A DNA stretch of 64,000 bases from Paraplanobispora siamensis (GTDB taxonomy: Bacteria > Actinomycetota > Actinomycetes > Streptosporangiales > Streptosporangiaceae). The stretch spans positions 1 to 64,000 of the forward strand of contig NZ_BOOJ01000020.1 in NCBI RefSeq assembly GCF_016863175.1. The letters are read 5' to 3'. This document shows positions 8,461 through 16,667 of the stretch, in pieces; positions within the stretch are counted from its first letter, which is position 1, and every line of letters begins with the position of its first letter. Both the position numbers and the translations under genes were made by a program. The notes beneath the pieces are model-generated. The model was not told where the DNA came from. It searched no databases and was given only the letters and a program-made list of their open reading frames with translations.

Positions 8461-8826
8461 ATGAGCGTGATCGAAGAGGGCGCCAAGAAGTCGAGCGTCC
8501 TGTGGCTCTCGCTGGACCGGCCGCGGCTGGCCTGGCACACCTGGCACGACGGCGCGATCTACCTGGTCACCGGGGGCGGCGAGCAGGAACTGCCGGGCCT
8601 GGCCGGATCCGAACGGGTCGAGGTGACGCTGCGCAGCAAGGACAACGGCGGGCGGCTGGTGGTCTTCGACGCCTCCGTGGAGGTGGTCGACCAGGCCGCG
8701 CACACCGACGCGGTCGCCGCCCTGGCCAAGGACCGGCTCAACGCCGCCGACGGCGCGACCATGACCGACCGCTGGGCCGCCGAGTCCCAGGTCGTACGGC
8801 TCACGCCGCGGGAGTCGACCCTCTGA
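8461..8826 (+). CDS. Conserved actinobacterial hypothetical protein
   Basis: 121 residues beginning MSVIEEGAKKSSVLWLSLD. The sequence alternates short beta strands (WHTWHDGAIYLVTGGGEQELP, VEVTLRSKDNGGRLVVFDASVEVV), suggesting a small split-barrel fold reminiscent of pyridoxamine-phosphate-oxidase-like proteins. No cofactor motif is visible. I recall close relatives throughout actinobacteria without assigned function. The start lies 6 nt after a TACAGT element with no ribosome binding site, so the mRNA may be leaderless. Confidence 0.75.
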   Translation: MSVIEEGAKKSSVLWLSLDRPRLAWHTWHDGAIYLVTGGGEQELPGLAGSERVEVTLRSKDNGGRLVVFDASVEVVDQAAHTDAVAALAKDRLNAADGATMTDRWAAESQVVRLTPRESTL

Positions 8827-8861
8827 GCGAGGCCGTACGGCTCACGCCGCGGGCCCGCCGG

Positions 8862-9806
8862 TCACCCGACCGCCACCGACTCCCCGGGCTCCCGGACGGC
8901 GACGGGCAGGTCGGCCGTGGCCCGCTGGGCGAGATAGGCCCCGGTCAGCACGATCAGGCCGCCGACGATCTGGAAGACGCCCAGCGCCTCCCCGATCAGC
9001 ACCCAGGCGATCACCGCCCCGGCGATGACCTCCAGCGAGGCGACCGTGGAGCCGACCGCGGCCGACAGCCTGCGGACCGCGGTGACGCCGAGGATGTAGG
9101 CGACGACCGTGGCGATCACGATCATCCACAGCACCGCCCCCAGCACCGGCATGGCGGGCCCGCCCTCTGGGGCGGCGGTCAGCGTGAAGGCCGACCACGG
9201 GATGTCCCACGGCCGGGAGATCGGCACGAGCACGACGGCCGCGCCGGCCAGGCCCCAGGCGATCAGCCCCAGCGGGTCCACGTCGTCGCCGAAGCCGTCG
9301 CTGAGCAGGAAGTACCCGGCGCAGCACGCCGCGGCGCCGAAGGCGAGCAGCAGGCCGAACGGGTCCAGGCTCAGGCCCGACCAGGCCTCCACCACGATGC
9401 CCAGGCCGACGACCGCCACCACGGCCCCGGTGAAGGCCGCGCGCGGCAGCCGTACCCGGCGCACGAAGCGCACCCACAGCACGACCAGCACCGGCGAGGT
9501 GAACTCGATCAGCAGGGTGATGCCCACCGGCAGCCGCGTGATCGCCGCGAAGTAGAGCGCCTGCACACCGGCCACCGCGACCACCGCGTAGGCCAGGAAG
9601 AACGGCAGGCGCGAGCGCGGGATGCGCAGGGCGCGGGGCCTGACCGCCGCCAGGATGCCGAGCAGCAGCAGCCCGGCCCCGGCCATCCGCACCCAGACCG
9701 CCTCCAGCGGCGTCAGCCCGGCGGCCCCGAGGTATTTGGCCATCGGCCCCGAGAAGGCGAAACACCAGGACGACGCGAACGCGATCAGCAGGCCTGCACG
9801 CCTCAT
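8862..9806 (-). CDS. DMT-superfamily (EamA-type) exporter
   Basis: 314 residues with ten predicted membrane helices arranged as two EamA repeats. Conserved features are the start GLLIAFASSWCFAFSGPMAKYL, the end-of-first-repeat ITRLPVGITLLIEFTSPVLVVLW, and the second-repeat ATVVAYILGVTAVRRLSAAVGSTVASLEVI. This subgroup (RhtA-like) exports amino acids or metabolites; the substrate cannot be inferred. It is convergent with the small hypothetical gene on its left and divergent from the MgtE_N gene on its right. Confidence 0.88.
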   Translation of the reverse strand: MRRAGLLIAFASSWCFAFSGPMAKYLGAAGLTPLEAVWVRMAGAGLLLLGILAAVRPRALRIPRSRLPFFLAYAVVAVAGVQALYFAAITRLPVGITLLIEFTSPVLVVLWVRFVRRVRLPRAAFTGAVVAVVGLGIVVEAWSGLSLDPFGLLLAFGAAACCAGYFLLSDGFGDDVDPLGLIAWGLAGAAVVLVPISRPWDIPWSAFTLTAAPEGGPAMPVLGAVLWMIVIATVVAYILGVTAVRRLSAAVGSTVASLEVIAGAVIAWVLIGEALGVFQIVGGLIVLTGAYLAQRATADLPVAVREPGESVAVG

Positions 9807-9936
9807 ACAGCACCATCCATGTAACTACCGTTCTAGTCTTTTGATGCTGTCATGTTGTGGCGGGTGAGGGCAAGTGGCATCCGGTATATGGGCGTGCCAT
9901 GGGACTGTGTCCGGGGATACGGCCTACGCTTCAAAT

Positions 9937-11169
9937 GTGAGGATCTTCATCGCCCGGCTCGCCGGCACCCCGATCTTCGACCCGGCCGGTGACCAGATCG
10001 GCCGGGTGCGCGACGTGGTGGTGACCGTGTCCGGGACCGCGCCGCCGCACGTGCACGGTCTGGTGGTGGAGGTGCAGCCGCGCCGGCGGATCTTCGTGCC
10101 GATCACCCGGGTCCTCGGCATCGAGGCCGGCGCGATCGTCTTCAGCGGACGGGTCAACATGCGCAGGTTCGAGCAGCGGGCCTCGGAGACCCTGGTGATC
10201 GCCGAGATGCTCGACCGGACCGTGGAGGCCGGCGGCCGGAAGATGACCGTGCTGGACCTGTCCATGGAGAAGACCAGGACGGCGGAGTGGCTGATCACCA
10301 AGGTCGCGCTGGTCAAGAGCGGTTCCGTGCTCGGCCTTCGGCGGCGCGGCGCCAGCGTGATCGTGGACTGGGACGAGGTCACCGGCTTCGACACGGTGCA
10401 GAGCGACCAGGGCGCCGCGGCGCTGCTGGCCGCCTTCGAGAGCGAGCGCGCCGCCGACCTGGCCAGCGCCCTGCACACGCTGTCCGACAAGCGGCGGATC
10501 GAGGTCGCCGCCGCCCTGGACGACGCGCGGCTCGCCGAGGTGCTGGAGGAGCTCCCCGAGCCCGACCAGATCGGCATCCTCAGCCGGCTGGACCCCGAGC
10601 GCGCCGCCGACGTGCTGGAGGAGATGGACCCCGACGACGCGGCCGACCTGCTCCAGGACCTGCCCCTCGACCAGGCCGAGGCGCTGATGGCGCTGATGGA
10701 GCCGGAGGAGGCCGCACCCGTCCGGCGGCTGCTGATCTATCCGGAGAACACCGCGGGCGGCATCATGACGTCCGAGCCGATCATCCTGCCGCCCAGCGCC
10801 ACCGTCGCCGAGGCGCTGGCGCACATCCGCCAGCGGGACCACATCCCGGCCGTGGCCACGCAGGTCTACGTGACCCGCCCGCCCGTCGAGACGCCGACCG
10901 GCAGGTATCTCGGCCTGACCCACTTCCAGCGCCTGCTCCGCGAGCCCCCGTCCACCCTGATCGGCACCGTGATGGACGACTCCCTGGACCCGATCAGGCC
11001 CGACTTCACCCTGAAGCAGGTGACCTCCTACCTGGCCACCTACGACCTGGTGGCCGTACCGGTGGTGGACGAGGCGGGCCTGCTGGTCGGCGCGGTCACC
11101 GTCGACGACGTGCTCGACCATCTGCTCCCGGGTGACTGGCGGGAGCATGAGGACCACGGAGGAGCGTGA
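9937..11169 (+). CDS. PRC-barrel / MgtE N-terminal / CBS-domain protein without a channel domain
   Basis: 410 residues from GTG 9937. Order: PRC-like barrel (about 1-85), second PRC-like segment (95-170, MTVLDLSMEKTRTAEWLITKVALVKSG), the helical MgtE_N superhelix (185-280, with repeats such as EVLEELPEPDQIGILSRL and LDPERAADVLEEMDPDDAADLL), then a CBS pair (about 290-405) starting at TAGGIMTSEPI. The membrane domain of MgtE magnesium channels is absent, so this is a soluble regulator-like relative, as in M. tuberculosis Rv1232c. It is coupled to the DUF1003 membrane gene that follows, a conserved pairing. TACGCT lies 6 nt upstream of the start; a leaderless transcript is possible. Confidence 0.87.
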   Translation: MRIFIARLAGTPIFDPAGDQIGRVRDVVVTVSGTAPPHVHGLVVEVQPRRRIFVPITRVLGIEAGAIVFSGRVNMRRFEQRASETLVIAEMLDRTVEAGGRKMTVLDLSMEKTRTAEWLITKVALVKSGSVLGLRRRGASVIVDWDEVTGFDTVQSDQGAAALLAAFESERAADLASALHTLSDKRRIEVAAALDDARLAEVLEELPEPDQIGILSRLDPERAADVLEEMDPDDAADLLQDLPLDQAEALMALMEPEEAAPVRRLLIYPENTAGGIMTSEPIILPPSATVAEALAHIRQRDHIPAVATQVYVTRPPVETPTGRYLGLTHFQRLLREPPSTLIGTVMDDSLDPIRPDFTLKQVTSYLATYDLVAVPVVDEAGLLVGAVTVDDVLDHLLPGDWREHEDHGGA

Positions 11170-11171
11170 GC

Positions 11172-11669
11172 ATGACCGACCGGCTCGACCAGCCCAGGGA
11201 ACTGGGCCTGCGCCTGCGCCCGCACTACGACCCGGAGGCCTTCGGGCGGCTGTCGGAGCGCATCGCCCGGTTCCTCGGCACCGCCAGGTTCCTCGTCTAC
11301 ATGACCGGCTTCGTCGCGGTCTGGATCCTGTGGAACATCTTCGCCCCCGAGGCCTGGCGCTTCGACCCCTACCCGTTCATCTTCCTCACGCTGATGCTGT
11401 CGCTGCAGGCCTCCTACGCCGCCCCGCTGATCCTGCTGGCCCAGAACCGGCAGGACGACCGGGACCGCATCCAGAACGAGCACGACCGCCGGGCCGCCGC
11501 GCGCAACCAGGCCGACGTCGAGTATCTGACCCGCGAGATCGCGGCCCTGCGCATCGCGCTCGGCGAGGTGGCCACCCGCGACTACATCCGCTCGGAGCTC
11601 CAGCGTCTCCAGGAGGACCTCCGCGAGCCCTCCGAGGCCGCCCTCCCCCGCTCCAACGTGACCCGGTGA
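11172..11669 (+). CDS. DUF1003 family membrane protein
   Basis: 165 residues. Two close membrane helices (FLVYMTGFVAVWILWNIF and FIFLTLMLSLQASYAAPLILL) are separated by the family-typical P-Y-P-F. A conserved QNRQDDRDRIQNEHDR follows, then a charged coiled-coil tail. This is the standard DUF1003 layout; its role is unknown. ATG 11172 is chosen over GTG 11166 because GGAGGAG ends 7 nt before the ATG but only 1 nt before the GTG. It sits two bases after the stop of the MgtE_N/CBS gene and probably forms a functional pair with it. Confidence 0.87.
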   Translation: MTDRLDQPRELGLRLRPHYDPEAFGRLSERIARFLGTARFLVYMTGFVAVWILWNIFAPEAWRFDPYPFIFLTLMLSLQASYAAPLILLAQNRQDDRDRIQNEHDRRAAARNQADVEYLTREIAALRIALGEVATRDYIRSELQRLQEDLREPSEAALPRSNVTR

Positions 11670-11713
11670 GCCGCCGCCGTCCGGGGCCCGGGACTGCGGC
11701 CGGGGCCCGGCGG

Positions 11714-12202
11714 TCAGCGCTCGGCGGCGTCGGGGAACAGCTTGGTGAGCATGGCCGCGCACTGGCGCAGCTCGTCGGCGTCGAGCACGTCGAGGAAGCG
11801 GGTCCGGATGCCGCGCAGGTAGGTGGGGGTGGCCTCGGCCAGGCGCAGGGCGCCGGCGTCGGTGAGGACCGCGAACAGGCCGCGCGCGTCACTGGCGCAG
11901 GCCTCCCGCTGGACCAGGCCGTCACGCTGGAGCCGGTCGATGAGCCGCGTCAGCCCGCTGCGCGAGAGCAGGACCCGCTCCGCCAGGTCGTTCATCCGCA
12001 GCCGCCGCTCGGGCGCCTCCGACAGCTGGGTCAGCACGTCGTAGGAGGCCAGGGCCAGGTCGTGCTCGACCAACAGATCCGTCTCCAGCAGCCGGGTGAT
12101 GCGCACCTGGGCCCGCTGGAGCATGCGCCAGACCACCAGCTCCTCGGAACTGATCTCCCCGGGGCCGATGGCGTCTCTTGACTCGCTCGCCGTCACGGTC
12201 AC
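11714..12202 (-). CDS. MarR family transcriptional regulator
   Basis: 162 residues with the MarR winged helix: LASYDVLTQLSEAPERRLRMNDLAERVLLSRSGLTRLIDRL (about 52-92) followed by the wing DGLVQREACASDARGLFAVLTDAG. Dimerisation helices lie at both ends. It starts with GTG and ends 44 nt from the convergent DUF1003 gene. MarR proteins usually repress themselves and a neighbour; the nearest divergent target is mrp, 200 bp away. No convincing palindromic operator was found. Confidence 0.9.
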   Translation of the reverse strand: MTVTASESRDAIGPGEISSEELVVWRMLQRAQVRITRLLETDLLVEHDLALASYDVLTQLSEAPERRLRMNDLAERVLLSRSGLTRLIDRLQRDGLVQREACASDARGLFAVLTDAGALRLAEATPTYLRGIRTRFLDVLDADELRQCAAMLTKLFPDAAER

Positions 12203-12401
12203 GGAGTAACCTTAGAACGTTGCATGCGCATCTACATAGCGAATTGTCCGGATCGGTTCAGCGTGCCCACCCCCGGAGTTCTTCGCAGTCCCGCTGGGTT
12301 CATACCATGGACCCGGCCCCTGAACGTCTGGACGACACACGACAAGGAGGGACGGCATCCCCCGTCGCCCTCAAGGTGGCGGTCTCTTGCCTACACTTTC
12401 G

Positions 12402-13544
12402 ATGGCACCTACCCCGGAACTCGTGACGGCCGCCCTCGCGACCGTCAACGACCCTGAGATCCGTCGGCCGATCACCGAGCTCGACATGGTCAAGAGCGTC
12501 GACATCTCCCCCGAAGGGGTCGTGCGCGTCGGCGTCTTCCTCACGGTGGCGGGCTGTCCCATGCGCGACACCATCACCCGCGACGTCACCGCCGCGGTCT
12601 CCAAGGTCGAGGGCGTGACCGGCGTCCAGGTCGAGATGGACGTGATGAGCACCGAGCAGCGCAAGACGCTGCAGACCAAGCTGCGCGGCGACCGCGGCCC
12701 CGAGAAGGAGATCCCGTTCGCCAAGCCCGGCTCGCTGACCCGCGTGTTCGCGGTCGCCTCGGGCAAGGGCGGCGTCGGCAAGTCCTCCGTCACGGTGAAC
12801 CTGGCCGCCGCCATGGCCTCCAACGGCCTGAAGGTCGGCGTCGTGGACGCCGACATCTACGGCCACAGCGTGCCCCGCATGCTCGGCGTCTCCGAGCGGC
12901 CCACCAAGGTCGAGGACATGATCATGCCGCCGGTGGCGCATGACATCAAGGTCATCTCGGTCGGCATGTTCAAGCCCGAGGGCAACACCCCGGTGGTGTG
13001 GCGCGGCCCCATGCTCGACCGCGCGCTGCACCAGTTCCTGGCGGACGTCTACTGGGGCGACCTCGACGTCCTGCTGATGGACCTGCCCCCGGGCACCGGC
13101 GACATCGCGATCTCGGTGGCGCAGCGTCTGCCGTCCGCGGAGATCCTGGTGGTGACCACCCCGCAGCAGGCCGCCGCCGAGGTCGCCGAGCGCGCCGGCT
13201 CCATCGCCGCGCAGACCCACCAGCAGATCGCCGGCGTCATCGAGAACATGGCGTGGCTGCCCTGCCCGCACTGCGACGAGAAGATCTCGGTCTTCGGCGA
13301 GGGCGGCGGCCAGACCGTGGCCGACGCGCTCACCCGCACGCTCGGCTCCCGCGTGCCGCTGCTGGGCCAGGTGCCCATCGACATGCGGCTGCGCGAGGGC
13401 GGCGACGAGGGCAAGCCGCTCGTGCTCACCGACCCCGACGCGCCGGCCGCGGCCGAGCTGCACCGCATCGCGGCGGGCCTGAGCAAGAAGTCGGGCAGCC
13501 TCAAGGGCATGCAGCTGGGCATCTCCCCCACCCGGGGCCGCTGA
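12402..13544 (+). CDS. mrp: Mrp/NBP35-family iron-sulfur carrier ATPase
   Basis: 380 residues. An N-terminal MIP18/DUF59-type domain (ALATVNDPEIRRPITELDMV; VGVFLTVAGCPMRDTITRDV) precedes the P-loop ATPase. The deviant Walker A is ASGKGGVGKSSVTVNLAAAM, and the Walker B region is DVLLMDLPPGTGDIAISV. The paired cysteines that bridge a 4Fe-4S cluster between subunits are in LPCPHCDEK. Mrp proteins bind and transfer Fe-S clusters to target enzymes. ATG 12402 is used because it begins the conserved domain; a TTG at 12387 is in frame. It lies next to tatB/htrA/sigE, as in mycobacteria. Confidence 0.93.
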   Translation: MAPTPELVTAALATVNDPEIRRPITELDMVKSVDISPEGVVRVGVFLTVAGCPMRDTITRDVTAAVSKVEGVTGVQVEMDVMSTEQRKTLQTKLRGDRGPEKEIPFAKPGSLTRVFAVASGKGGVGKSSVTVNLAAAMASNGLKVGVVDADIYGHSVPRMLGVSERPTKVEDMIMPPVAHDIKVISVGMFKPEGNTPVVWRGPMLDRALHQFLADVYWGDLDVLLMDLPPGTGDIAISVAQRLPSAEILVVTTPQQAAAEVAERAGSIAAQTHQQIAGVIENMAWLPCPHCDEKISVFGEGGGQTVADALTRTLGSRVPLLGQVPIDMRLREGGDEGKPLVLTDPDAPAAAELHRIAAGLSKKSGSLKGMQLGISPTRGR

Positions 13545-13561
13545 AGACCGGCGAGAAACGA

Positions 13562-13594
13562 CAGGAGGCGCTCCCCCGAGGGGGGCGCCTCCTG
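13562..13594. terminator. Bidirectional terminator between mrp and tatB
   Basis: A near-perfect stem (CAGGAGGCGC with GCGCCTCCTG, extended by C5/G5 pairs) closes on a very short loop. It lies 18 nt after the mrp stop and is followed by CCGTTT. It can serve both mrp and the convergent sigE-tatB operon. Confidence 0.75.
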
Positions 13595-13689
13595 CCGTTT
13601 CCGTCGTCCGTCGCGTGTTTCCGTCGTCCCACGCCGTTCCGTCCCACGCCGTCCCGTCGCCCGTCGTGCGCGCTCGCCGTACCGGCGGC

Positions 13690-14046
13690 TCAGGTGGCCT
13701 CCGGGTCGTACGGCGGGACCTCGCCGTAGCCGAGCTCCTCGACCGCGTGGGAGGCCGCGGCGGGTACGGCGGCCGCGGCGGTGGGAGAGGCGTTCCAGTC
13801 GTCCTCGAGGTCGGCGGTGAGGTGCTTGCGGACGAAGTTCTTCGGGTTGAGGTCCGCGGGGTCGAAGTTGGCGAACTCGGGCCCGAGCCCCGTCTGCAGG
13901 TCCTCCTTGGCGTTGTTGGCCATCCGGCGCAGGTTGCGCAGGGTCCTGCCGGCCTGGGCGGCGGCCTGCGGCAGCTTCTCCGGGCCGAAGACCAGCAGGG
14001 CGATGACCACCAGCGCCGCGATCTCAGGCCAGCCGAGTCCGAACAC
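13690..14046 (-). CDS. tatB: Sec-independent protein translocase subunit TatB
   Basis: 118 residues with the TatA/B N-terminal helix VFGLGWPEIAALVVIALLVF, the hinge G-P-E-K-L-P, then an amphipathic helix (AAAQAGRTLRNLRRMANNAKED) and a variable acidic tail. TatB forms the twin-arginine substrate receptor with TatC. The long tail and the position after htrA in a sigE operon favour TatB over TatA and match the mycobacterial order. Start is GTG. Its link to SigE suggests that folded-protein export is part of the envelope-stress response. Confidence 0.9.
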   Translation of the reverse strand: MFGLGWPEIAALVVIALLVFGPEKLPQAAAQAGRTLRNLRRMANNAKEDLQTGLGPEFANFDPADLNPKNFVRKHLTADLEDDWNASPTAAAAVPAAASHAVEELGYGEVPPYDPEAT

Positions 14047-14150
14047 TGTGATCTCCTACGGGCTCAACGAGGTCGCTCTCCCGGACGGGTCCCGGAGAGC
14101 TTCCAGACTAATGCTCCCGACCTCAAGCATGCACCCACGCGGTCCGCAGG

Positions 14151-15725
14151 TCAGGAGGGAGCGGGCGTGGGGGTGGCCACATCCGCCTGCACGGTCACGG
14201 TGGCGGTCTTCTCCTGGCCGCCGCGCAGGTACTTGACCTCCAGCTTGTCGCCCGGCGCCTTGCCCCGGACCAGGGCGATCAGCTCGTTGCCGTCCTGCAG
14301 GACCAGGCCGTTGACCTCCAGGATGACGTCGCCCGGCTTGATCCCGGCCTTGTCGGCGGCGCCGCCCGGCGTGACGGGCGCGCTGCCGTCCACCGCCTCG
14401 CTCGCGATCCGCACGCCGGTCCCCTCGTACCGGGGGTCGATCATCACGCCGATCCGGGACTTGCTCGCCTTGCCGGTGGTGACCAGCTCCTCGGCGACCC
14501 TGCGCGCGTGGTTGACCGGGATGGCGAAGCCGAGGCCGATGCTGCCGCCCTGCTCGCCGATCTGCCGGCCCAGGGTGGCGATCGCCGAGTTGACGCCGAT
14601 GACCTCGCCGTTGGCGTTGACCAGCGGGCCGCCGGAGTTGCCGGGGTTGATCGCGGCGTCGGTCTGGATGGCGCTGAACCAGGTGGTGTCGGAGCTGTTC
14701 TCCTCGCCCGCCTGGACCGGGCGGTTGAGGGAGCTGACGATCCCGGTGGTGACCGTGCCGGTCAGGCCGAGCGGGGAGCCGATCGCGATGACCGGGTCGC
14801 CCACCACCACGTTGTCGGAGTTGCCGAGGGTGATCTCCGGCATGCCGAAGGTCTCCTCGGGCTTGACCACGGCGAGGTCGGACTCGGGGTCGCGGCCGAT
14901 GATCCGGGCCGAGGTGGACTTGCGGTTGTTGAACTGGATCTGGATCTGCCCGCCGCCGGCGGCGGCCGCGACCACGTGGTTGTTGGTGACCACGTAACCG
15001 CCCTTGATCAGGAAGCCGGAGCCGGTGCCCGAGCTGCCCCCGCCCTCGACGGCCAGCGAGACCACGCTGGGCAGCACCTTGGTCGCCACGCCCGCCACGG
15101 ACTCCGGGGGCCTGGCGTTGGAGGCGCCGGAGCCGGTCGCGGGAAGGTTGTAGGAGGGGTCCACGCCCGAGCCCGTCGGGCGGGTGAGCAGGTAGGTGCC
15201 GACGCTGCCGAGCGCCGAGGCGAGCAGGGCGATGACCACGGCGAGCGCGACGAAGGTGCCGATGCCCATGCCCCGCCTGACGGGGGCCCCGGCGGGCGCG
15301 ACGGTCGCGACGGAGGCGGGCGGCGGCGCCCAGCCCGGTCCCATGCCGAACGCCTGGGAGGGCGGGGGCGGCGGGTTGCCGAAGACCGCGGTGTCGTTGC
15401 CGGGCGGTCCCGGTGGCGTGATCATGGGCGCGGTGTCCGGGCGCGGGCGGCCGGAGGGGTCGCCCCAGCCGGTGTCCTGCGCGGATCCGGTCCAGCCCTG
15501 TTGCGGCGCGGGCTGGTCCCGGCGGTCCCGCGCGGGCGGCCCGCCCAGCTGGCTCCAGCCGTCACCGGGACGGTCTCCGCCGGACTCTCCGGCGGGCGCG
15601 GAGCCCTCGGCGGGCAGGAACTCCGGCCGGGAGGGCTCCGGGGACCGGCCAGACGCGTCGGCGAGATCCGACGGCGCGCGCCCCTCGGCGTCGTTCCCCT
15701 GGTGGGTGCGGGGGTCGTCGGTCAT
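14151..15725 (-). CDS. htrA: HtrA/DegP-like membrane-anchored serine protease with PDZ domain
   Basis: 524 residues. A cytoplasmic Pro/Gly-rich region (1-150) is followed by one membrane helix (about 153-182). The trypsin-like S1C domain carries the triad H250 (VTNNHV), D283 (ESDLAVV) and S364 (PGNSGGPL). A C-terminal PDZ domain spans about 425-510 (GIKPGDVILEVNG). It faces outside the membrane and degrades or refolds damaged envelope proteins. It stands between the anti-sigma gene and tatB, where M. tuberculosis has its htrA (Rv1223). The 320-bp gap upstream allows a promoter of its own. Confidence 0.93.
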   Translation of the reverse strand: MTDDPRTHQGNDAEGRAPSDLADASGRSPEPSRPEFLPAEGSAPAGESGGDRPGDGWSQLGGPPARDRRDQPAPQQGWTGSAQDTGWGDPSGRPRPDTAPMITPPGPPGNDTAVFGNPPPPPSQAFGMGPGWAPPPASVATVAPAGAPVRRGMGIGTFVALAVVIALLASALGSVGTYLLTRPTGSGVDPSYNLPATGSGASNARPPESVAGVATKVLPSVVSLAVEGGGSSGTGSGFLIKGGYVVTNNHVVAAAAGGGQIQIQFNNRKSTSARIIGRDPESDLAVVKPEETFGMPEITLGNSDNVVVGDPVIAIGSPLGLTGTVTTGIVSSLNRPVQAGEENSSDTTWFSAIQTDAAINPGNSGGPLVNANGEVIGVNSAIATLGRQIGEQGGSIGLGFAIPVNHARRVAEELVTTGKASKSRIGVMIDPRYEGTGVRIASEAVDGSAPVTPGGAADKAGIKPGDVILEVNGLVLQDGNELIALVRGKAPGDKLEVKYLRGGQEKTATVTVQADVATPTPAPS

Positions 15726-16044
15726 CGACTACTCACTACTCCTCGCCTCGTATGAGACCGCTCGCCGGCAGCAGGCCACGCCATTTTCCCTGGAACGGCA
15801 TACGAGAGACATAAAGCACGCCTCATCCGGAGGGATCGTCCCAGGCGGGGGCGGCCCCGCCCGGATCCCGATCGTATGCCCGCGGCGCCGCCGCGCATGC
15901 CCGCACCGGGGCACTCACCGAGCGCACGCGGCCCCGGAGAAACGGACATCTCAGCCATACGATCTGGATTCATCAGATACCAGTATCGCGGAGAGACGTC
16001 GTGCACGAGATGCCGCCCTCACGGCACCCGGGTGAGCGGTCCCG
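15726..16044. promoter_or_regulatory. Upstream region of htrA with four CATACGA/TCGTATG heptamers
   Basis: The 319-bp gap between the anti-sigma gene and htrA holds the heptamer CATACGA, on either strand, at 15748-15754, 15799-15805, 15872-15878 and 15956-15962, each pair inverted. A small dyad GATAC-CA-GTATC lies at 15976-15987. Such AT-richer repeats are unlikely by chance in this base composition and may bind a regulator of htrA. No SigE-type GGAAC box was seen in the htrA direction. Confidence 0.35.
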
Positions 16045-16587
16045 TCAGGGGCTGGGAGACAGCGGCGCGGGCAGCGGGGTCGGCGTCACCGTGACGCTGC
16101 TGGACGGCGCGGTGTTCCCGGGCTGGTTGGCGAACATGTCGGCCGGCGGGCGCGGGCCGGACTCGGCCCCTCCTACGACGAACAGCGTGCCCAGCGCCAC
16201 GGCCGCCGAGGCGAAGCCCACCGCGACGTAACCCGCCCGGCGCGAGCGGCGGGGTCCGGCGGCGCGTCCGCGGGGCCGGTTGTCCGGCGGTGCGATGCTG
16301 TGCATGCTCGGAATCGGCGCCCCGCCGAAGGTCCTGGGCGCCGGAAAAGGCCGCTCCCGCGGCGGCAGCGGGCCACCGGGCTCCGCCATCCGCAACAGCG
16401 ACACGGTCAGGTCCGCCGGCATCGACGGCCCGTCCAGGGACCGCAGGCGGCTCTTCAGCGCGCGCATGGTGTCGACCTCGGCCCGGCAGCTCGCGCAGAA
16501 CGTCAGGTGGGCCAGGGCGCGGTCGCGCTCGTGGTGGTTCAGCTCTCCGTCGACGAGGGCCGAAACCCGCTCTCCAAGATGACTCAT
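16045..16587 (-). CDS. rseA: Zinc-binding anti-sigma factor (RseA type) of SigE
   Basis: 180 residues. The N-terminal anti-sigma domain has the ZAS signature H27-x3-C31-x2-C34 (HLTFCASC) that binds zinc in redox-sensing anti-sigma factors. A basic linker (RGRAAGPRRSRR) precedes a candidate membrane helix near 118-138 (GYVAVGFASAAVALGTLFVV) and a Pro/Thr-rich outer tail. It holds SigE inactive until stress. ATG 16587 was chosen because AAGGAG lies 8 nt upstream and its ATG overlaps the stop of a short upstream frame. M. tuberculosis RseA (Rv1222) occupies the same position. Confidence 0.9.
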   Translation of the reverse strand: MSHLGERVSALVDGELNHHERDRALAHLTFCASCRAEVDTMRALKSRLRSLDGPSMPADLTVSLLRMAEPGGPLPPRERPFPAPRTFGGAPIPSMHSIAPPDNRPRGRAAGPRRSRRAGYVAVGFASAAVALGTLFVVGGAESGPRPPADMFANQPGNTAPSSSVTVTPTPLPAPLSPSP

Positions 16588-16667
16588 GCCGACTCCTTGC
16601 CAAGCAACTCGTCGTGACATTCGCCCTTGACGGTGGTGCTCATTTCGGGCCTTCGCTGGTTCTTCAT
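16584..16667 (-). CDS. Putative 27-residue protein coupled between sigE and anti-sigma
   Basis: A short frame of 28 codons. Its ATG overlaps the sigE stop (ATGA) with GGAGGAG located within the last sigE codons. Its stop overlaps the anti-sigma ATG in the same manner (ATGA). The peptide starts [16 protein letters not shown] and ends [11 protein letters not shown]; it is hydrophilic with one Cys-His pair. It may be a real small protein or a translational link that delivers ribosomes from sigE to the anti-sigma gene and fixes their ratio. I know of no named counterpart. Confidence 0.5.
   Translation of the reverse strand: MKNQRRPEMSTTVKGECHDELLGKESA

Noticed and set aside
15722-16006. A 94-codon minus-strand frame upstream of htrA
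   Set aside because: Arg/Gly-rich low-complexity translation, no ribosome binding site, and it covers the heptamer region. Better read as a regulatory gap.
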